Positions 8,304 to 16,422 are shown, numbered from the stretch's first letter. The stretch: DNA of 39,113 nucleotides from Porphyromonadaceae bacterium UBA7572 (GCA_002476625.1 DLLC01000038.1:4188-43300), one strand, 5' to 3'. A program made the numbers and translations. Notes: generated by a model not told the origin, from the sequence alone.

Positions 8304-9959
8304 TCAAAAAGGGCACTCTGTGCTGAGAACGACCTCGCTGTGTGTGAAGGGATGGGTGAATTTGATGGACTGTGCGTGGAGCATAAGGCGCGAACTGGCG
8401 TGACCATAAAGTCGGTCGCCCACGATTGGGCACGCCAGCCCAAGATGATGACTGGCGTGGACGCGGAGCTGGTGAGTGCGCCCTGTGTGCGGATAAAAGG
8501 CCACCCGAGTGCGTCCACTGGGAGTGCGCTCCAGCACTTCATAGCGAGTGACGGCGCGTTTGCCGTGCGCATCATCCACCAACTGCCGTGGGCGGTCGCC
8601 TGTGTCGGGTCGCAGTGGCAGGTCGATGGCTCCAGAATCTTTTTCCACCCAGCCATCAAGCAAGGCGATGTAGCGCTTCTGTATGTTGCGGTTGGCAAAT
8701 TCGGCTTGAAGCGCAGTTAGCGCCTCCTCGGTTTTTGCCAGCACCACAACGCCGGAAGTGGCCATGTCGAGCCTATGCACCGCTTTTAGCGGCATGCCCA
8801 TCACTTGCGAGAGTTGTGTTTGCAGAGAATTGTCGTGCAGGCGGCCAGGCACGGTGAGCATTCCGGCAGGCTTGTCCACAGCCACAAACCATGGGTCGTC
8901 GTAGATAATCATACTGGTGGTGAGCGCTATTCGCTGATTTTGGTGGAGCGGCTCCACATCAAGCCCTTGAAGCATAAACCACAGAATGGGGCGGCATTTC
9001 TCCATACATGCGCCATAATAGTGCCCATGGTGACGCACTTCCTTCGCTGGTGATTTGCCCCACCAGAACTCAGCGATACAGAGCGGTTGTAACTGGTGGG
9101 TGAACGCATATTGGAGCAACTTTGGCGCGCAGCACTCCCCTGAGCCGGAGGGCGGCACCGCCGATGCCCGCAGCGAGGGGTTGGCGTGATAGAATGCGGC
9201 AAACACGGAGGTGAGGTTTTTTTGTTCGCCGCGGGCGTTGCGCACCACGAACCAACTGAATATGCGGCCTTGTAGCGCCTCGCTCATATTTTTCCGCTTG
9301 GCTTTGAGAGCGGAAATCTCAAGATTGAAGCGGTCAACCACCGCCTTTTTCTCGTTAATCAACAGGTCGTGCCGTTTACGGATTCGCTTCAATTCCGCTT
9401 TTTGGAACTGGCTCTCCGCTATCATTTTACGTTCGTCAAGTGCCGATAGCGCGCCTTGCTCTCGGCGCTGTTCCCTTTTCGCCTTGGCATCGCTCATCAC
9501 TTGCTTATAGGCGCTGACGGCGGTGGCTTTGTCGTCCTCGGCTTGGAGCAGTTTTTGCCTTGCCTTGGCAAGCGCTGTGCTCGCCTGGAGCGCTTGTATT
9601 TGTGCATTGATGGCAGAAATCTGCGCTTCGCCTGTTTTGAATTCGCCATTAGGCTTGAGCAAGTCGTAGATGGGCGGCACGAAATAGGAGTGGTGGTTGC
9701 TGCCTGCCAATATGCCCGAAAATGCCGCCAAAAAGCCAATGGATCCATCGCAGTGGCGCACCACCAGCACGCCCAGCATTTTCCCCCGCTCCAGGTCGTG
9801 GCTCCACTGCGGGTGCCGGGCCACATGGCTTTTCACTTGCTCCGCAGCTAATTTGGCAAGTGGGTGGGGTGTGTATTCAAAGGGGCTGTTGAGTCGTGAG
9901 GGCACTTCTATGCCTTCAATGTCGGTGGGGTTGAACCTATGTAGCTTGCAGTCGTTCAT
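8304..9959 (-). CDS. RluA-family pseudouridine synthase with long N-terminal extension
   Basis: Isomerises uridine to pseudouridine in RNA, probably 23S rRNA or tRNA. The 551-residue protein is about twice the size of a minimal RluA. The C-terminal half (about 345-551) carries the catalytic domain, with VDKPAGMLTVPGR and AVHRLDMATSG (catalytic Asp398), then YIALLDGWV and GRTHQLRVH. The N-terminal half has a Lys/Arg/Glu/Ala-rich coiled coil at about 120-225 (many QxxLxxAKxK-type heptads) and Cys residues near 265-310. This long form occurs in Bacteroidota and some Proteobacteria; from family memory the extension is conserved but without a known role. The exact RNA target cannot be given. The gene is divergent from the SUMF-fold gene, with its own promoter at 10015-10047. 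Confidence 0.9.
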   Translation of the reverse strand: MNDCKLHRFNPTDIEGIEVPSRLNSPFEYTPHPLAKLAAEQVKSHVARHPQWSHDLERGKMLGVLVVRHCDGSIGFLAAFSGILAGSNHHSYFVPPIYDLLKPNGEFKTGEAQISAINAQIQALQASTALAKARQKLLQAEDDKATAVSAYKQVMSDAKAKREQRREQGALSALDERKMIAESQFQKAELKRIRKRHDLLINEKKAVVDRFNLEISALKAKRKNMSEALQGRIFSWFVVRNARGEQKNLTSVFAAFYHANPSLRASAVPPSGSGECCAPKLLQYAFTHQLQPLCIAEFWWGKSPAKEVRHHGHYYGACMEKCRPILWFMLQGLDVEPLHQNQRIALTTSMIIYDDPWFVAVDKPAGMLTVPGRLHDNSLQTQLSQVMGMPLKAVHRLDMATSGVVVLAKTEEALTALQAEFANRNIQKRYIALLDGWVEKDSGAIDLPLRPDTGDRPRQLVDDAHGKRAVTRYEVLERTPSGRTRVAFYPHTGRTHQLRVHASHHLGLACPIVGDRLYGHASSRLMLHAQSIKFTHPFTHSEVVLSTECPF

Positions 9960-10014
9960 ATCATTGATTGTGAAAGTTCCTTGAGTCGTCAGGGGAAATG
10001 CGGATTCTGTAATG

Positions 10015-10047
10015 CAAAATTATGCCATTTTTTTGCTATACAGCAAA
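10015..10047 (-). promoter_or_regulatory. Promoter of the pseudouridine synthase gene
   Basis: Minus-strand TAATTTTG (10022-10015) and TTTG (10047-10044) are separated by 21 bases. The -33 element is half of the palindrome CAAATTTG (10044-10051). Predicted leader is about 50 bases. Confidence 0.7.
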
Positions 10048-10076
10048 TTTGTGGCGATATATTCGTTTTATTTTAC

Positions 10077-10084
10077 TACATTTG
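10077..10084 (+). promoter_or_regulatory. -7 box of the SUMF-fold gene
   Basis: TACATTTG fits TAnnTTTG. The nearest TTTG (10048-10051) is 25 bases upstream, longer than usual, so the call rests mainly on the -7 box. The leader would be about 48 bases. Confidence 0.5.
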
Positions 10085-10137
10085 TTCTTGGTTTGATTGT
10101 GAATCAATATGTTGAATAGAATATAGTATAGAAAAAA

Positions 10138-10947
10138 ATGAATAAAATCGTAACTCTTACCAGCATTTTTCTACTTTTGACAGTCTCCTTCAATGGTTCA
10201 GCAGCCGGCCGCAAGCCAGCAAAGAAAAGCGTGAGAACGGCTGTTAGTAACTCAAATCCCGAAATGCTTACTGTGAAGGGTGTAAACTATGCGATGGCGC
10301 GTGTGGATGGTGGCACTTTCACCATGGGCGGCACTTCGGAGCATTTTGGCGATGTGCAGGCTGATGAGCGTCCTGTCCATAGCGTTACACTCAGCACCTA
10401 CTACATAGGCAAGACTGAAGTGACGCAGGCTTTGTGGAAGGCTGTGATGGGCAGTAATCCTTCCACGGTGAAAGGTGCCAACTTGCCTGTGACGGATGTC
10501 AGTTGGGACGATTGCCAAAGGTTTATCAGCAGACTGAACTCTCTTACGGGAATGAAATTTCGGTTGCCCACAGAAGCCGAATGGGAATATGCCTGTCGTG
10601 GCGGAAACAAGAGCCGTAACTATAAGTACGCAGGATCAGCGCTTTCAGACGGTGTGGCATGGTACGAAAGCAATAGTGGCGACGGCACACACCCCGTAGG
10701 CACAAAAAAAGCGAATGAGCTTGGCATCTACGATATGGCAGGGAATGTGTGGGAATGGTGTGCCGACTGGTATGGGCGCTACTCTTCTGTCGCTTCAGTC
10801 AATCCTAAAGGCCCGCAGAGTGGCGACAGCCGTGTGTTTCGTGGCGGCAGTTGGTTCAGCGAGGCGGCAGACTGTCGTGCGGCATGCCGCGACAAAAGCG
10901 CCCCGACATACAGCTCCGGCACTCTCGGCTTCCGCTTAGCCCGCTAA
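10138..10947 (+). CDS. Secreted SUMF1/FGE-fold protein, probably not a sulfatase activator
   Basis: A 269-residue protein with a signal peptide (about residues 1-23, hydrophobic core then GSAAGRK) and a full FGE-sulfatase domain (PF03781). Visible motifs are MARVDGGTFTMGG near 58, RPVHSVTLSTYYIGKTEVT, VTDVSWDDC, RLPTEAEWEYACRGG, NVWEWCADWYG and FRGGSWF...GTLGFRLAR. Authentic formylglycine-generating enzymes use two cysteines near the C-terminus (human Cys336 and Cys341). Aligned here, the first position is Ser241 and the second Cys246, so aerobic FGE chemistry is unlikely. No sulfatase gene is nearby. The fold is reused in Bacteroidota for carbohydrate binding or gliding/T9SS accessory proteins, so a periplasmic or surface structural or binding role is more plausible. 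Substrate unknown. Confidence 0.85.
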   Translation: MNKIVTLTSIFLLLTVSFNGSAAGRKPAKKSVRTAVSNSNPEMLTVKGVNYAMARVDGGTFTMGGTSEHFGDVQADERPVHSVTLSTYYIGKTEVTQALWKAVMGSNPSTVKGANLPVTDVSWDDCQRFISRLNSLTGMKFRLPTEAEWEYACRGGNKSRNYKYAGSALSDGVAWYESNSGDGTHPVGTKKANELGIYDMAGNVWEWCADWYGRYSSVASVNPKGPQSGDSRVFRGGSWFSEAADCRAACRDKSAPTYSSGTLGFRLAR

Positions 10948-11016
10948 TTTTACGAATTATTTGAATTCGAGCGTGGATTTCTTTGATATCATGTTGCATA
11001 GACGCAAACTATCAGC

Positions 11017-11024
11017 TATATTTG
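11017..11024 (+). promoter_or_regulatory. -7 box upstream of the DUF4250 gene
   Basis: TATATTTG is a perfect TAnnTTTG box ending only seven bases before the ATG at 11032. The mRNA would be almost leaderless, or translation would start at the ATG at 11044. No convincing -33 TTTG at the right distance. Confidence 0.55.
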
Positions 11025-11031
11025 TGGATTA

Positions 11032-11223
11032 ATGACTGAAGAAATGGACAAGCTACCTCAAGACCCTTTTATGCTCCTGAGCTATGTGAATACACAGCTT
11101 CGCGATGTGTATCCGTCGCTCGATGAATTCTGTAAAGCCAACGATGTGGACAGGGCTCTCCTGGAAGAGCGGCTGAAAGCGGCAGGATTTGAGTATAATG
11201 CTGAGCAAAATAAATTTTGGTAA
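11032..11223 (+). CDS. DUF4250 family small protein
   Basis: A 63-residue soluble protein matching the DUF4250 pattern: LPQDPFMLLSYVNTQLRD, then YPSLDEFCKANDVD, then an LxxAGFEYNxEQNKFW ending. Function is unknown for the family; the layout resembles a small helical domain that could bind a protein or nucleic acid. ATG 11032 and ATG 11044 (MDKLPQDP) are both possible, and the nearby -7 box leaves a normal leader only for the second. It is followed after 20 bases by a small membrane protein gene and then exonuclease III, all in one direction without terminators, so it is probably the first gene of a three-gene operon. Confidence 0.85.
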   Translation: MTEEMDKLPQDPFMLLSYVNTQLRDVYPSLDEFCKANDVDRALLEERLKAAGFEYNAEQNKFW

Positions 11224-11243
11224 CTGAACTAAATGTTAGTATT

Positions 11244-11498
11244 ATGGATTACAAGACCTTACGAAAACGCGCCCTGATTTTCGACTTTGTGGCCATAGCT
11301 GTGGCTGGCGCTGTGCTGTATATGGGGCAGAGCCTGCAAGTGCCAGGGTGGGTGCTGGTGTTTGGCGCGCTGGTGTCGGTGGCGGCATTGGTGCTGGCGC
11401 TTAGATTCTCTTTCATGGCGCGCAAATTAGCCAAAGAGGAATACGAACTTTATTTGAAAAACGCTAAGCGGCAGCAAAGCGATAAAAAAGGAGAGTAG
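11244..11498 (+). CDS. Small two-helix membrane protein, unknown function
   Basis: An 84-residue protein with two hydrophobic helices (about residues 10-30, starting LIFDFVAIAVAGAVLYMG, and 34-56, VLVFGALVSVAALVLALRF), followed by a charged tail KLAKEEYELYLKNAKRQQ. An in-frame GTG at 11217 overlaps the preceding stop and gives an unlikely N-terminus, so ATG 11244 (MDYKTLRKRA) is chosen. It sits 20 bases after the DUF4250 gene and 5 bases before xth, so it is co-transcribed with both. No family recognised. Confidence 0.75.
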   Translation: MDYKTLRKRALIFDFVAIAVAGAVLYMGQSLQVPGWVLVFGALVSVAALVLALRFSFMARKLAKEEYELYLKNAKRQQSDKKGE

Positions 11499-11503
11499 AG
11501 AAT

Positions 11504-12259
11504 ATGAAATTTATCTCGTGGAATGTGAACGGACTGCGTGCGGTGGTGGGCAAGGGCTTTGCCGAAGCCTTTGCCACGCTTGACGCCGACTTTTTCTGTT
11601 TGCAGGAAACCAAAATGCAGGCTGGTCAGCTCGATTTGGCATTCGACGGCTATCAGTCGTACTGGAACTATGCCGACAAGAAAGGCTACAGCGGCACGGC
11701 TATTTTCACCAGGCACGCCCCGCTTAATGTGACCTATGGCATCGGCATTGATGAGCATGACCATGAAGGACGTGTGATTACCTTGGAAATGCCAGACTTC
11801 TATTTGGTGACATGCTATACACCTAACAGCCAAGATGGGCTTCGCCGTCTGCAATACCGAATGAAGTGGGAAGATGATTTCCGCGCCTATCTTTTAGCAC
11901 TCGATGCGAAGAAGCCTGTGATTGTGTGCGGCGACCTGAATGTGGCGCACAAGGAGATTGACTTGAAGAATCCGAAGACCAACCGCAAGAACGCCGGCTT
12001 CACCGACGAGGAACGGGAGAAGATGACCACATTGCTCAACGCCGGCTTCACCGACAGTTTTCGTTTCTTCTATCCCGACCTTACAGAGGCGTATTCGTGG
12101 TGGAGCTACCGCTTTCGCGCCCGCGAGAAAAACGCTGGCTGGCGCATCGACTACTTCCTCGTGAGCAATCGCCTGGCCGACAAGATGGTGTCGGCAGGCA
12201 TTCATAGTGAGATATTCGGTAGTGACCACTGTCCTGTGGAGCTGGTGATAAAAGATTAG
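11504..12259 (+). CDS. xth: Exodeoxyribonuclease III (AP endonuclease, ExoIII family)
   Basis: A Mg2+-dependent DNA repair nuclease that cuts 5' to abasic sites and has 3'-phosphatase and exonuclease activity. The 251-residue product shows all the family blocks: MKFISWNVNGLRA at the start with Asn7, LQETKM with the metal-binding Glu35, GYSGTAIFTR, CGDLNVAHKEID with catalytic Asp and Asn, and GSDHCPVEL with the catalytic Asp241-His242 pair. Length is normal for the bacterial ExoA/Xth group. It is the last gene of the three-gene operon; a long inverted repeat lies downstream at 12315-12362. Confidence 0.96.
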   Translation: MKFISWNVNGLRAVVGKGFAEAFATLDADFFCLQETKMQAGQLDLAFDGYQSYWNYADKKGYSGTAIFTRHAPLNVTYGIGIDEHDHEGRVITLEMPDFYLVTCYTPNSQDGLRRLQYRMKWEDDFRAYLLALDAKKPVIVCGDLNVAHKEIDLKNPKTNRKNAGFTDEEREKMTTLLNAGFTDSFRFFYPDLTEAYSWWSYRFRAREKNAGWRIDYFLVSNRLADKMVSAGIHSEIFGSDHCPVELVIKD

Positions 12260-12314
12260 CTTAGTGTTGTGAAAAATGGCCTTTGCTGGGTGTGGAGGCT
12301 GCATGTTGATATAA

Positions 12315-12362
12315 AATTGAAGCGGAGAATGCTGCATGTGTGTTGCGCTCTCCGCTTCAATT
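12315..12362. terminator. Long inverted repeat between convergent genes, probable bidirectional terminator
   Basis: A perfect 14-bp inverted repeat (AATTGAAGCGGAGA and TCTCCGCTTCAATT) with a 20-base loop lies between xth (+) and the S9 peptidase gene (-). No long T run follows on the plus strand (ATTATGT); the minus strand continues ATTTTAT, somewhat better. It may terminate both transcripts or stabilise their 3' ends. Confidence 0.7.
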
Positions 12363-12386
12363 ATGTATGTCAGGATATTTCAGCGT

Positions 12387-14480
12387 TTAATATTCCACTT
12401 CGTTGTTCATCATCTTATGGGTGTCCCATGGTGCGGGGGCTCCGCCAAGGTAGGTGTGGAACCACTCAAGATGCGCATTGTAGTAAACTGGCATCGAGTT
12501 CATGGTGTCGGGCCAGTGTCCGTCGTTGCTGAACACGATCAGGCGTGATGGAATGCCGAGGGTCTGGAGCACGCTGAAGTATTGTAGGCTCTGGGTGTAG
12601 CTTACACGGTAGTCGCGCTCGCCAGTGATGATGAGTGTGGGAGTCTTGAAATTCTCCACATATTCAGAGGGCGACCACTTTTTGTATAGCTCGGAATTCC
12701 AAGGTTGGCCTTTGAGGTCGAAATTCGGGAACCACAGTTCTTCCGTGGCGCCCCACATCGAGCGCAGGTCGTAAAGTCCCATCATTGATGCCAGGCATTT
12801 GAATGGGTGCTTGTGGCCTTGGAGCCAATTCATGAAATAGCCGCCGTAGCTCCATCCCATTGCTCCCATGCGGTCGGCGTCGACATAAGGCAGCTTGGCG
12901 AGTGCGTCGGTCACCTTCATCACATCCTCGTAAGGCTTTCCTCCCCAGTCGCCGGATATGCTTGTGGTGAAGTCTTGCCCATAGCCAGTGGATCCGTGAG
13001 GGTTAGGATAGGCAATCACGTAGCCCGCGCCAGGATACACTTGCCAATCGGCGCGGAACGAGTTCATCCACTGCATTTGTGGACCGCCGTGCACATTGAT
13101 GACCAAAGGATATTTTTTGTTGGGGTCGAAATCGTGAGGCTTCACTACGAACACCTCAATCTTGGCTCCGTCGGCTCCGTCCACCCACATCACCTCGCTT
13201 GGGCGGATGTCCACTTCGTCTTCCAGCTCCTTGTTGAGGAAGGTGAGCTGCTGCTCGGTTTTTCCGCCATTTTTACTGCGGTAGAGCGCAGTGGGCTTGC
13301 CTGTGGTGGAATAGGTGTAATAGAGATAACCGTCGGCACCGAGGCAGAAATTGCTCACGGCGCGGTCGGGCAGCACTTTGCTATGCTTTCCGCTACGAAT
13401 ATCCACCTTATATATAGGTACAGCACCGAGTTCCTGCACACCGAAGTAGATGGCCTTGCTGTCGGCGGTCCAGATGAAATCATCGTTCACCCAGTTGTCG
13501 ATGTCGTTGGTCAGCACCGTCTTTTCGCCTGTGGCGCGGTTGTAGAGTGCAAGGCGGAAGCGGTCGCTTTCGTGGCCTGGCACGGTCTGGAAGCGGTAGG
13601 CGATAAAGCGTCCGTCGGGAGAGTATTTTGGTGATCCGTCCCAAGCCTTGTTTTCGGCGGTGATGCATTTAGCCTCGCCACCGCTCACGGGCACCACGAA
13701 CAGGTCGGCATTAGTGTTGGCCTCAGGATGGTCGGTATGGTTGCTGATAAAGCAAATTTCCTTACTGTCGGGCGAAAATGCGAAGCCTGGCGTATTGCCC
13801 CATGTGGGTGCGGAGAACTCACCAGGGGTGACGTCGGTGTAGGTTTTCTCTGTGATGTTGTATACGATGATGTGGCTGTATCGCCCATCGGCATAGTCCG
13901 TCCAGTGGCGATAGAGCAACTTGTCGGCGATGTGCCCTTGCACAGGGCCTTCTTTTTTCTGCTTCCAGCGGGCTGCATTGGCCTTTCCGTCGGCACCGAG
14001 GTCGGGGTAAACCTCTGTGGCAAAAGCCAAAAGATTACCATCTGGGCTGAGCACCGCGCCCGACACGCCCAGCTCATAATGGGTGACCTGCTCGCATTCG
14101 CCCGTGGCGATATTGCGGCGAAACACCTGCGGCAGTTTCACCTCCTTGCCGTCGTCGGCAATGGTGGTTCCGGTGGCGCCGTAGTAAATCCATTTGCCGT
14201 CGGCGCTCCATTGCGCATCGCGGCATTTGCCGTCGGTCATCGGGGCGAACGTGGGGGTGCCTTTTATGTCGGTGCGCATCAGATTGATGCTGGTGGAGGT
14301 CTTGTGATTCTTTAAGTCTTGGTTGGTGACGTTGAAAGCCAGCGTCTTACCGTCGTGGCTCATGGCCAGTGCGCTCACGCCCTTGGTGCGGTACACGTCT
14401 TGAATGGTGAACGCGCGTTTGGCTGCGCCTGTTTGTGAGATTGCCATAGTTGCGATGATTGCTAATATGATTTTTTTCAT
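12387..14480 (-). CDS. S9 (prolyl oligopeptidase) family peptidase, DPP5-like
   Basis: A secreted serine peptidase of 697 residues with a short signal peptide (MKKIILAIIATMAISQTGAA). The N-terminal beta-propeller (about 25-410) shows repeated SPDG/SADG blades such as WSADGKWIYYG and YSPDGRFIAYRF. The C-terminal alpha/beta-hydrolase domain has the nucleophile motif GWSYGG (Ser544), Asp623 in GERDYRV and His655 in NDGHW. Overall pattern and length resemble the Porphyromonas dipeptidyl-peptidase 5 group, which removes dipeptides after hydrophobic residues, so periplasmic peptide catabolism is the likely role. Exact specificity is inference. It is the last gene of a minus-strand run behind mltG, DUF2007 and GNAT, 47 bases after the GNAT gene. 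That gap holds an inverted repeat TTGTGA-TG-TCACAA (14504-14517). Confidence 0.9.
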   Translation of the reverse strand: MKKIILAIIATMAISQTGAAKRAFTIQDVYRTKGVSALAMSHDGKTLAFNVTNQDLKNHKTSTSINLMRTDIKGTPTFAPMTDGKCRDAQWSADGKWIYYGATGTTIADDGKEVKLPQVFRRNIATGECEQVTHYELGVSGAVLSPDGNLLAFATEVYPDLGADGKANAARWKQKKEGPVQGHIADKLLYRHWTDYADGRYSHIIVYNITEKTYTDVTPGEFSAPTWGNTPGFAFSPDSKEICFISNHTDHPEANTNADLFVVPVSGGEAKCITAENKAWDGSPKYSPDGRFIAYRFQTVPGHESDRFRLALYNRATGEKTVLTNDIDNWVNDDFIWTADSKAIYFGVQELGAVPIYKVDIRSGKHSKVLPDRAVSNFCLGADGYLYYTYSTTGKPTALYRSKNGGKTEQQLTFLNKELEDEVDIRPSEVMWVDGADGAKIEVFVVKPHDFDPNKKYPLVINVHGGPQMQWMNSFRADWQVYPGAGYVIAYPNPHGSTGYGQDFTTSISGDWGGKPYEDVMKVTDALAKLPYVDADRMGAMGWSYGGYFMNWLQGHKHPFKCLASMMGLYDLRSMWGATEELWFPNFDLKGQPWNSELYKKWSPSEYVENFKTPTLIITGERDYRVSYTQSLQYFSVLQTLGIPSRLIVFSNDGHWPDTMNSMPVYYNAHLEWFHTYLGGAPAPWDTHKMMNNEVEY

Positions 14481-14527
14481 GCCTGGAATATATATAATAA
14501 TGGTTGTGATGTCACAAAAAATGAGAT

Positions 14528-15061
14528 TTAAAACCGCTTTTCAAAGGCGATGCGCTCGCCGTCGCTCACCATTACCTTGCCGCAGCGTGTGAAACCCAAT
14601 TTCGGGAGAATGTGCAGCATCTGTGCATTGTCGAAATTGGTGTCGATGCGCATGCTTTCCTTCCCGATGCTTTTCGACTCCTCGATGAGCATCAGCAGAA
14701 ACGAAGTGGCAAGCCCTTGCCCGGTGAAGTTGGGGTTGATGGCAATGCGGTGCACCACTGAGTAATGACTGCTGGAGGAAGTGCTCTTGGTGAGCCACTC
14801 GCCGTCCCAGATATGGCTGTAGTTAGGCTCGCCCGATGTGACCAAAGCACAGTATCCAGCCACTTCGTCCTCTTTCAGCAGCACCCGTCCTTGGTGCTTC
14901 TCTATGTCGGCAGCCACGGTGCTGGGGTTGGGGTAGCCGTATTGCCACTGGTCACGCCCCTGTTGGTGCATCACCTCAATCTCGCTTTTCAGGATGTCCC
15001 AGATGATGGGGGCGTCGGCAGACACAGCAATGCGGACGCTTAGTCCGTTGCTATTCGCCAT
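14528..15061 (-). CDS. GNAT-family N-acetyltransferase
   Basis: A 177-residue acetyl-CoA-dependent acetyltransferase. The GNAT core is visible: AGYCALV as beta-4, HRIAINPNFTGQGLATSFLLML around the acetyl-CoA pyrophosphate loop (Q/G-x-G-x-A-type), and a C-terminal LPKLGFTRCGKV motif. Substrate is unknown; the family covers proteins, amines and antibiotics. Frames upstream to 15124 stay open, but ATG 15061 gives the proper N-terminus MANSNGLSVRIA. It overlaps the DUF2007 gene's end by 11 bases, which implies translational coupling. Confidence 0.85.
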   Translation of the reverse strand: MANSNGLSVRIAVSADAPIIWDILKSEIEVMHQQGRDQWQYGYPNPSTVAADIEKHQGRVLLKEDEVAGYCALVTSGEPNYSHIWDGEWLTKSTSSSSHYSVVHRIAINPNFTGQGLATSFLLMLIEESKSIGKESMRIDTNFDNAQMLHILPKLGFTRCGKVMVSDGERIAFEKRF

Positions 15062-15308
15062 CTTTCTCAATATCGCCGCCCTCCTCATCGGCGGGTGTGC
15101 TGATGAGCGTGAGCGCATCAGCATAGTCGGTAGGGTTTACCACCACTTTCCAAAGTCCCTTGTCGCTGCCACGCAGCAGATTACTTGCGGTGCTGTCGCC
15201 CAGCACGCCGGCAAGGATGCCATTGGATTCAAGCATTCCCTTAACAATGCTGGCCTCAACCTCGCTGTCGTATTGGGCCAGAACCTTTAGGTCGTCGTTG
15301 TTAGCCAT
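15051..15308 (-). CDS. DUF2007 family protein
   Basis: An 85-residue soluble protein with the DUF2007 (putative signal-transducing) pattern: VLAQYDSEVEASIVKGMLESNGI, then a central segment ending KGLWKVVVNPTDYADAL. The fold resembles a small ferredoxin-like domain; no biochemical role is established. It lies 14 bases after mltG and overlaps the GNAT gene by 11 bases, so it is the middle of an operon. Its C-terminus is acidic (ADEEGGDIEKDGE). Confidence 0.85.
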   Translation of the reverse strand: MANNDDLKVLAQYDSEVEASIVKGMLESNGILAGVLGDSTASNLLRGSDKGLWKVVVNPTDYADALTLISTPADEEGGDIEKDGE

Positions 15309-15322
15309 AGTGAATAGTGTGC

Positions 15323-16387
15323 TTATTTGATGTTACGTTTGTTGAGTTCGGCTTGATAGCGTTGCGCATTGGCGTTGTGAGCGGCGAGGTCGGTGGCAAA
15401 ATCGTGATAGCCAGAGAAGTCGCTCTTGGCGCACATATAGAGGTAGTTGTGTGGCTGACTGTTGAGAATGGCGTCGATGGTCTGCTTCTCGGGCAGGCGG
15501 ATAGGGCCAGGCGGCAGCCCTGCCACGCGGTAGGTGTTGTAGGCTGACTTGTAGGCGCACATGTCCTTGGTGATGCGCTTGATGCTGAAGTCGCCAAGCG
15601 CGAATTTCACGGTGGGGTCGGCTTGTAGCCTCATGTTTTTGTGCAGTCGGTTGATGTAGAGCCTTCCCACTTTTCCGCGCTCGTCGCTTTTAGAGGTTTC
15701 CTCTTCGGTGATGGAGGCGAGAATCACCACCTCGTCGGGGGTGAGTCCTAAGGTCTTCGCCTTTTCGGTTCGGTCGTCGTTCCAGAATTGCTGATAGTAG
15801 TTATACATATTTCTCAGCAGTTTTTCCGGAGCGATGTCCCAGTAGAATTTATAGCTGTCGGCAAGCAGAATGCATCCTATGTTTTCTGGGGTGTGCCCGC
15901 CGCATTTGTCGCAAATGTCAGGGTCGCGCAGAGCCTTCAAGAAGTCGCTTTTGCTGGCCTCGAACTTATTTCCGGCGCGCTCGGCAAACTCCTCTACGGT
16001 GCGCACATTATTGAATGTGAATTTCACTTCTGATGGCTCTCCTCTGCGAATTAGGTATGCCACCTTCAGAGCCGATGCCCCTTTTGCAATCTTGAATGCG
16101 CCGTGGCGGTGCACTTCATCCTTCACGCCACTGAGCTTGAGCAGGGTGATGACGCGGCTGGCAAATGTGGGGTCGGTGTTTTTTTCCAGGGAGTCGGTTA
16201 GAGCCTGTGTGGTGGTGCCCTTTGAGGGAATGTAGATGGTAGCGCTCTTGCTTGCCGTGGTGGTGACAAAGGGCAGTGCCAGAGCAATCGCCAGCGCCAA
16301 AATCACAGCTGTTGCCGTCAGCGCTTTCTTATGTTTGTGCGCAAAAGATGCGTGTTTCTTTTTTCGTGTTCTTGTAGATTTCGCCAT
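15323..16387 (-). CDS. mltG: Endolytic murein transglycosylase
   Basis: MltG cuts nascent glycan strands at the inner membrane and helps set glycan length. The 354-residue product has a basic cytoplasmic N-terminus, one membrane helix (about 19-41, TATAVILALAIALALPF), a LysM-like region, and the YceG catalytic domain. The catalytic motif LASITEEET carries Glu228 (equivalent to E. coli Glu218), followed by VGRLYINRL, LQADPTVKFALG and the typical NTYRVAGLPPGPI. Length is near the family norm (340-390). It is the first gene of the four-gene minus-strand operon, with a TAAATTTG -7 box at 16415-16422 and a leader of about 20 bases. Confidence 0.95.
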   Translation of the reverse strand: MAKSTRTRKKKHASFAHKHKKALTATAVILALAIALALPFVTTTASKSATIYIPSKGTTTQALTDSLEKNTDPTFASRVITLLKLSGVKDEVHRHGAFKIAKGASALKVAYLIRRGEPSEVKFTFNNVRTVEEFAERAGNKFEASKSDFLKALRDPDICDKCGGHTPENIGCILLADSYKFYWDIAPEKLLRNMYNYYQQFWNDDRTEKAKTLGLTPDEVVILASITEEETSKSDERGKVGRLYINRLHKNMRLQADPTVKFALGDFSIKRITKDMCAYKSAYNTYRVAGLPPGPIRLPEKQTIDAILNSQPHNYLYMCAKSDFSGYHDFATDLAAHNANAQRYQAELNKRNIK

Positions 16388-16414
16388 TTTGGTAAGTTCT
16401 CGTTGTTTAATTGA

Positions 16415-16422
16415 GCAAATTT
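16415..16422 (-). promoter_or_regulatory. -7 box of the mltG operon
   Basis: Minus-strand TAAATTTG fits TAnnTTTG, 28 bases upstream of the mltG ATG. No exact TTTG at the -33 position. Confidence 0.5.
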
